From Candidatus Neomicrothrix sp. UBA2983 (lineage in GTDB: Bacteria > Actinomycetota > Acidimicrobiia > Acidimicrobiales > MedAcidi-G1), in contig DEAL01000009.1 of assembly GCA_002346745.1 (NCBI GenBank), forward strand, positions 32,178 to 96,177: 64,000 bases of DNA, read 5' to 3'. The notes beneath the pieces were generated by a model. It did no database searches. It saw nothing but the letters and a program-made list of their open reading frames with translations, and was not told the origin of the DNA. Positions 61,614 to 64,000 of this stretch are shown here, piece by piece; position 1 is the stretch's first letter, and every line of letters begins with the position of its first letter. A program made the translations under genes and the position numbers.

Positions 61614-62737
61614 GGGGCGCGACCGTACCCCTCCGCCAGCCCCGCCAGTCGGTCGTCGTAGTCCCCGACCACCGCCGGCCAGTCGAACCGCCGCATCGCC
61701 GCCGCCAGGCCGGCGCAGCGCACCCGCCAGCCCGGGAGGTCGCCCAGCACCTCACGCAGCCGTGACGTGAGGCCGCCGTCGGGGTAGAGGGCGGTGGCGT
61801 GCCAATCGGCCGGCACCACCTCCGGGTAGCTGAGCCGGTCCGGCAGGACGGGGACGGCGCCGGCGGCGGTCGCCTCGACCACCGAGATCCCGAAGTACTC
61901 GTGGTAGGCAGCGCTCACGACCAGGTCCGCCCGACCCAGCAGCGCCAGGTAGTCGGCCCGGGGCAGGTGGCCGAACTGCACCACCCGGTCTCCCAGGGCC
62001 GCCCGACCCTCGTCCATCTCCCGGGGGTCGGCTCGTACGTTCTCGCCGGCGATCGCCACCTCGAACGCCATCCCCTCGCCGGCCAGCCGCTCGAGGGCCC
62101 GGAACACCGCCGTCGGGTTCTTGTCGTGCTCCCAGCGGTGGTTCCAGAGCACCAGCGGGGGTCGGCCATCCGGCGCCGGCCGTTCCTCGGGAGCCGGTAT
62201 CCCGGCGAGGTCCACACCGACCGGCACCACCGAGCAGCGGGCGGCCACCCCGTCCAGCAGGTGGGCGTGGGGGGCATCCGGCGACCGCCCCAACAGGGCC
62301 GGCAGCCCCGCCAGGAGTTCGTCCAGTTGGAATCGGGAGTTGCACCACACCTCGTCGGCGGCGACCATCGACCGCCAGTTGGCCAGCGGGAACTCGTCGC
62401 CGTCCCGCTGGTTGGGGCTGGCCGGGTAGCCGAGCTGGTTCTCGTGCAGGTAGAGCACCACCGGCGGGTCGCCCAGATCACGGCGCACGAGGCCCAGCCA
62501 GGCCGAGAGGTCGAGCATGCCGCTGGCCAGCACCACGTCCGGCGGGCCGTGGTCGGCGATCGCCGTCCGGGCGGCCTCGGCGAGGCTCACCGCCCCGCCA
62601 CGCATGCGCCACCGCCAGAAGGCGCCCGGCAGCGTGACCGGCACGACCTCGTGGTGGCTGTGGGCGCAAAGCCCGTCGGCCCAGGCGGCGTGGGAACCGC
62701 TGTGGAACGGCTCCAGCAGCAGCACCCGGCAGGGCAC
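61610..62737 (-). CDS. Glycosyltransferase like tRNA-queuosine mannosyltransferase (DUF3524)
   Basis: A 375-residue GT-B protein. The N-terminal half (about 1-165) matches DUF3524: RVLLLEPFHSGSHAAWADGL and LYLHENQLGYPASP are hallmarks of the animal protein GTDC1, now QTMAN, which mannosylates queuosine in tRNA-Asp. The C-terminal half has GT4 features (NHRWEHDKNP, HEYFGISVVEA with the EX7E-like region). Whether it acts on queuosine in this bacterium is inference; no queuosine synthesis gene is in the window. GTG 62737 starts 14 bases after alr. It overlaps the P1 peptidase start by 4 bases. Confidence 0.8.
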   Translation of the reverse strand: MPCRVLLLEPFHSGSHAAWADGLCAHSHHEVVPVTLPGAFWRWRMRGGAVSLAEAARTAIADHGPPDVVLASGMLDLSAWLGLVRRDLGDPPVVLYLHENQLGYPASPNQRDGDEFPLANWRSMVAADEVWCNSRFQLDELLAGLPALLGRSPDAPHAHLLDGVAARCSVVPVGVDLAGIPAPEERPAPDGRPPLVLWNHRWEHDKNPTAVFRALERLAGEGMAFEVAIAGENVRADPREMDEGRAALGDRVVQFGHLPRADYLALLGRADLVVSAAYHEYFGISVVEATAAGAVPVLPDRLSYPEVVPADWHATALYPDGGLTSRLREVLGDLPGWRVRCAGLAAAMRRFDWPAVVGDYDDRLAGLAEGYGRAP

Positions 62738-62751
62738 AGGCCCGTCGCCCT

Positions 62752-63846
62752 TCAGTGGCGCCGGGGCACCCGTGCCCCGACGGACGTGAGGACCTCGTAG
62801 ACGATCGAGCCGACGGCGTCCGCCACCTCCTCGGGGCGGACGCACGCCTCGCCCTGCGAGCCGAGCAGGACGACCTCGTCGCCGACCGCCACGTCGTCGT
62901 CGACCTCGACCATCAGCTGGTCCATCGTGACGACGCCCCGGATCGGCCGACGGCGACCGCCCACCAGGACGGCGCCGCGCTCCCACCACGCCCGTGGCAC
63001 GCCGTCGGCGTACCCGATCGGGACGGTGGCAACCCGGGTCGGACGATCTGCCTGCCACCGGCGGCCGTAGGACACGGTCTCGCCCGGCTCGACGACGGCG
63101 ACCCGGGCGACCTCGCTGCGCAGCGACCCCACGAGGCGGAGGCCGAGTCCGTCGACGGCGGCGGCCAGGTCGGGCGACGGGGCCACGCCGTACAGCGAGA
63201 TCCCCACCCGGACCATGGAGCCGTGGGCGGCGGGGAAGGCGATGGTCCCGGCGCTGTTGGCGGCGTGGACGATCCCCGGATCGATGCCGGCGGCGCCCAG
63301 GTCGGCGAGGACGGCGTCGAACCGGCGCAGCTGCTCACCGGTGAACGGGTCGTCGGGTTCGTCGGCGACGGCGAAGTGCGTGGCGACGCCCTCGAGGCGC
63401 AGCCCGGCGTCGAGCAGGTGTCGGGCCGTCGCCACCGCCTCGTCGGGCGCCACCCCGGTCCGGTGCATCCCCGTGTCGACCATCAGGTGGGCCGGCGTCC
63501 CGGGAGCGGCGGCGGCGAGGGCCTCGATTCCGGCCGTGGTGTACAGGACCGGTCGCAGGCCGCCGACCGCCGCGACCTCGGCCATCTCGGCGGGCCGCGG
63601 CTCGCTGAGCATCAGCAGCGGCACGTCGATCCCGGCAGCGCGCAGTTCGGCGGCCTCCTCGACCAGGGCGACCGCCAGCCAGTCGGCGCCGGCCTCCACC
63701 GCCGCCCGGGCCACCGGCACGGCCCCGTGCCCGCAGCCATCGGCCTTGACCACGGCGCAGAAGGTGGCCCCTGCGGCGATACCGCTCAGCACGCCCACGT
63801 TGTGCCGCAGGGCGTCGAGGTCGACGTCGTAGCGAGTCGGTCGCAT
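62752..63846 (-). CDS. alr: Alanine racemase
   Basis: A 364-residue PLP enzyme that makes D-alanine for peptidoglycan. Lys34 in VVKADGCGHG is the PLP lysine, the HGSMVRVGISLYG segment and IGYADGVPR contain the second catalytic tyrosine. The usual KADAYGHG has Tyr; here that position (38) is Cys. All other motifs are normal. ATG 63846 overlaps the upstream stop by one base (TGATG). Neighbours match the mycobacterial nnr-alr order. Confidence 0.95.
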   Translation of the reverse strand: MRPTRYDVDLDALRHNVGVLSGIAAGATFCAVVKADGCGHGAVPVARAAVEAGADWLAVALVEEAAELRAAGIDVPLLMLSEPRPAEMAEVAAVGGLRPVLYTTAGIEALAAAAPGTPAHLMVDTGMHRTGVAPDEAVATARHLLDAGLRLEGVATHFAVADEPDDPFTGEQLRRFDAVLADLGAAGIDPGIVHAANSAGTIAFPAAHGSMVRVGISLYGVAPSPDLAAAVDGLGLRLVGSLRSEVARVAVVEPGETVSYGRRWQADRPTRVATVPIGYADGVPRAWWERGAVLVGGRRRPIRGVVTMDQLMVEVDDDVAVGDEVVLLGSQGEACVRPEEVADAVGSIVYEVLTSVGARVPRRH

Positions 63847-64000
63847 CAGGCGTGGTCCTCCGACTCGTCCCCGGCACCCAACAGGGCCGAGAGCAGCTCG
63901 GGCAGGCTCCGGTCGAGGTCGCCGGCGACGACGCCCTCGGCCGGCAGGTCCCGGACGGTCAGGCCGTGGACGACGGCGGCGGCGGCCGCCGCATCGAGGG
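63846..64000 (-). CDS. NAD(P)H-hydrate dehydratase/epimerase, C-terminal end (partial)
   Basis: The last 51 codons of a gene cut by the window edge. AAVVHGLTVRDLPAEGVVAGDLDRSLPELLSAL matches, by pattern, the C-terminus of actinobacterial NnrD/Nnr repair enzymes (VHGLAG...ASDL). Nnr lies upstream of alr in many Actinobacteria, which supports the call. The tail is acidic (GDESEDHA). The identification rests on a short piece. Confidence 0.6.
   Translation of the reverse strand, partial: LDAAAAAAVVHGLTVRDLPAEGVVAGDLDRSLPELLSALLGAGDESEDHA

Overview
The window is a gene-dense, very GC-rich chromosomal segment from a member of the Actinomycetota. Third codon positions are strongly G/C, which creates many long antisense shadow ORFs. 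GTG starts and 4-base ATGA/GTGA overlaps are common. The gene complement (HemQ, GuaB3, F420-type oxidoreductases, DUF2342, DUF3263, two GroELs under CIRCE) is actinobacterial. Several gene orders recall Mycobacterium tuberculosis from memory: ispF-ispD...radA...clpC...lysS-coaX-panC-DUF2520-folK-folB-folP-folE-hpt-tilS-DUF2342, and alr...tsaE-tsaB-rimI-tsaD-groES-groEL...guaB3-guaA. Some usual members are absent (cysS, carD, disA, lsr2, panD, ftsH) and unusual genes are interleaved. This suggests a deep-branching lineage such as Acidimicrobiia, but that is an inference.

Layout. 0-5 kb: pyrimidine-deoxynucleoside catabolism (deoC end, an aldehyde dehydrogenase plus a catalytic-domain-less ALDH-like partner, deoA, cdd), then an acyl-ACP desaturase. 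5-11.4 kb: GNAT, PAC2 and NUDIX genes, then amt-glnD behind a GlnR-like operator. 11.4-18.3 kb: hemQ-larE-pseudo-receiver operon, fdhD, orphan groEL with CIRCE, a MoaD-like sulfur carrier, glycerate kinase, and a DUF3263/LytR_C (VirR-like) pair. 18.37-22.91 kb: a block of five genes (TIGR01777 SDR, DUF1295 membrane protein, PlsC acyltransferase, PPOX, SRPBCC) bounded by two direct repeats, the left one a decayed copy of the SRPBCC 3' end; tRNA-Thr(TGT) follows at once. 23-28 kb: rlmB-ispF-ispD, a Crp regulator, dienelactone hydrolase, radA. 28-33 kb: a lipoprotein-transmembrane-HAD-like fusion, clpC, polyprenyl diphosphate synthase. 33-44 kb: lysS-coaX-nadC, panC-DUF2520-folK-folB-[PTP-like]-folP-folE-hpt-tilS-DUF2342 and a 44-residue membrane protein, then tRNA-Thr(CGT). 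44-55 kb: pcrA, an F420-type LLM oxidoreductase, accessory enzymes, guaB3-guaA, a PLP decarboxylase, a Nudix hydrolase. 55-64 kb: groES-groEL with a second CIRCE, and a tightly overlapped operon nnr(end)-alr-QTMAN-like-P1 peptidase-UDG-tsaE-tsaB-rimI-tsaD.

Regulation. Two GroEL loci carry near-identical CIRCE operators placed directly after the -10 hexamer. At least 13 genes have a TANNNT hexamer 6-8 bases before the start codon and no Shine-Dalgarno, a pattern expected of leaderless transcripts; it also decides some starts and supports one small gene. Operon-internal genes mostly rely on stop/start overlaps.

Most notable for follow-up: the lipoprotein-HAD fusion with a lost nucleophile, the phosphatase-like protein without catalytic residues in the folate operon, the split ALDH16-like pair beside deoC, the repeat-bounded cassette, and the queuosine-mannosyltransferase-like protein. 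No CRISPR array, insertion sequence, phage or toxin-antitoxin system was seen. All assignments come from reading the sequence; no database search was run.
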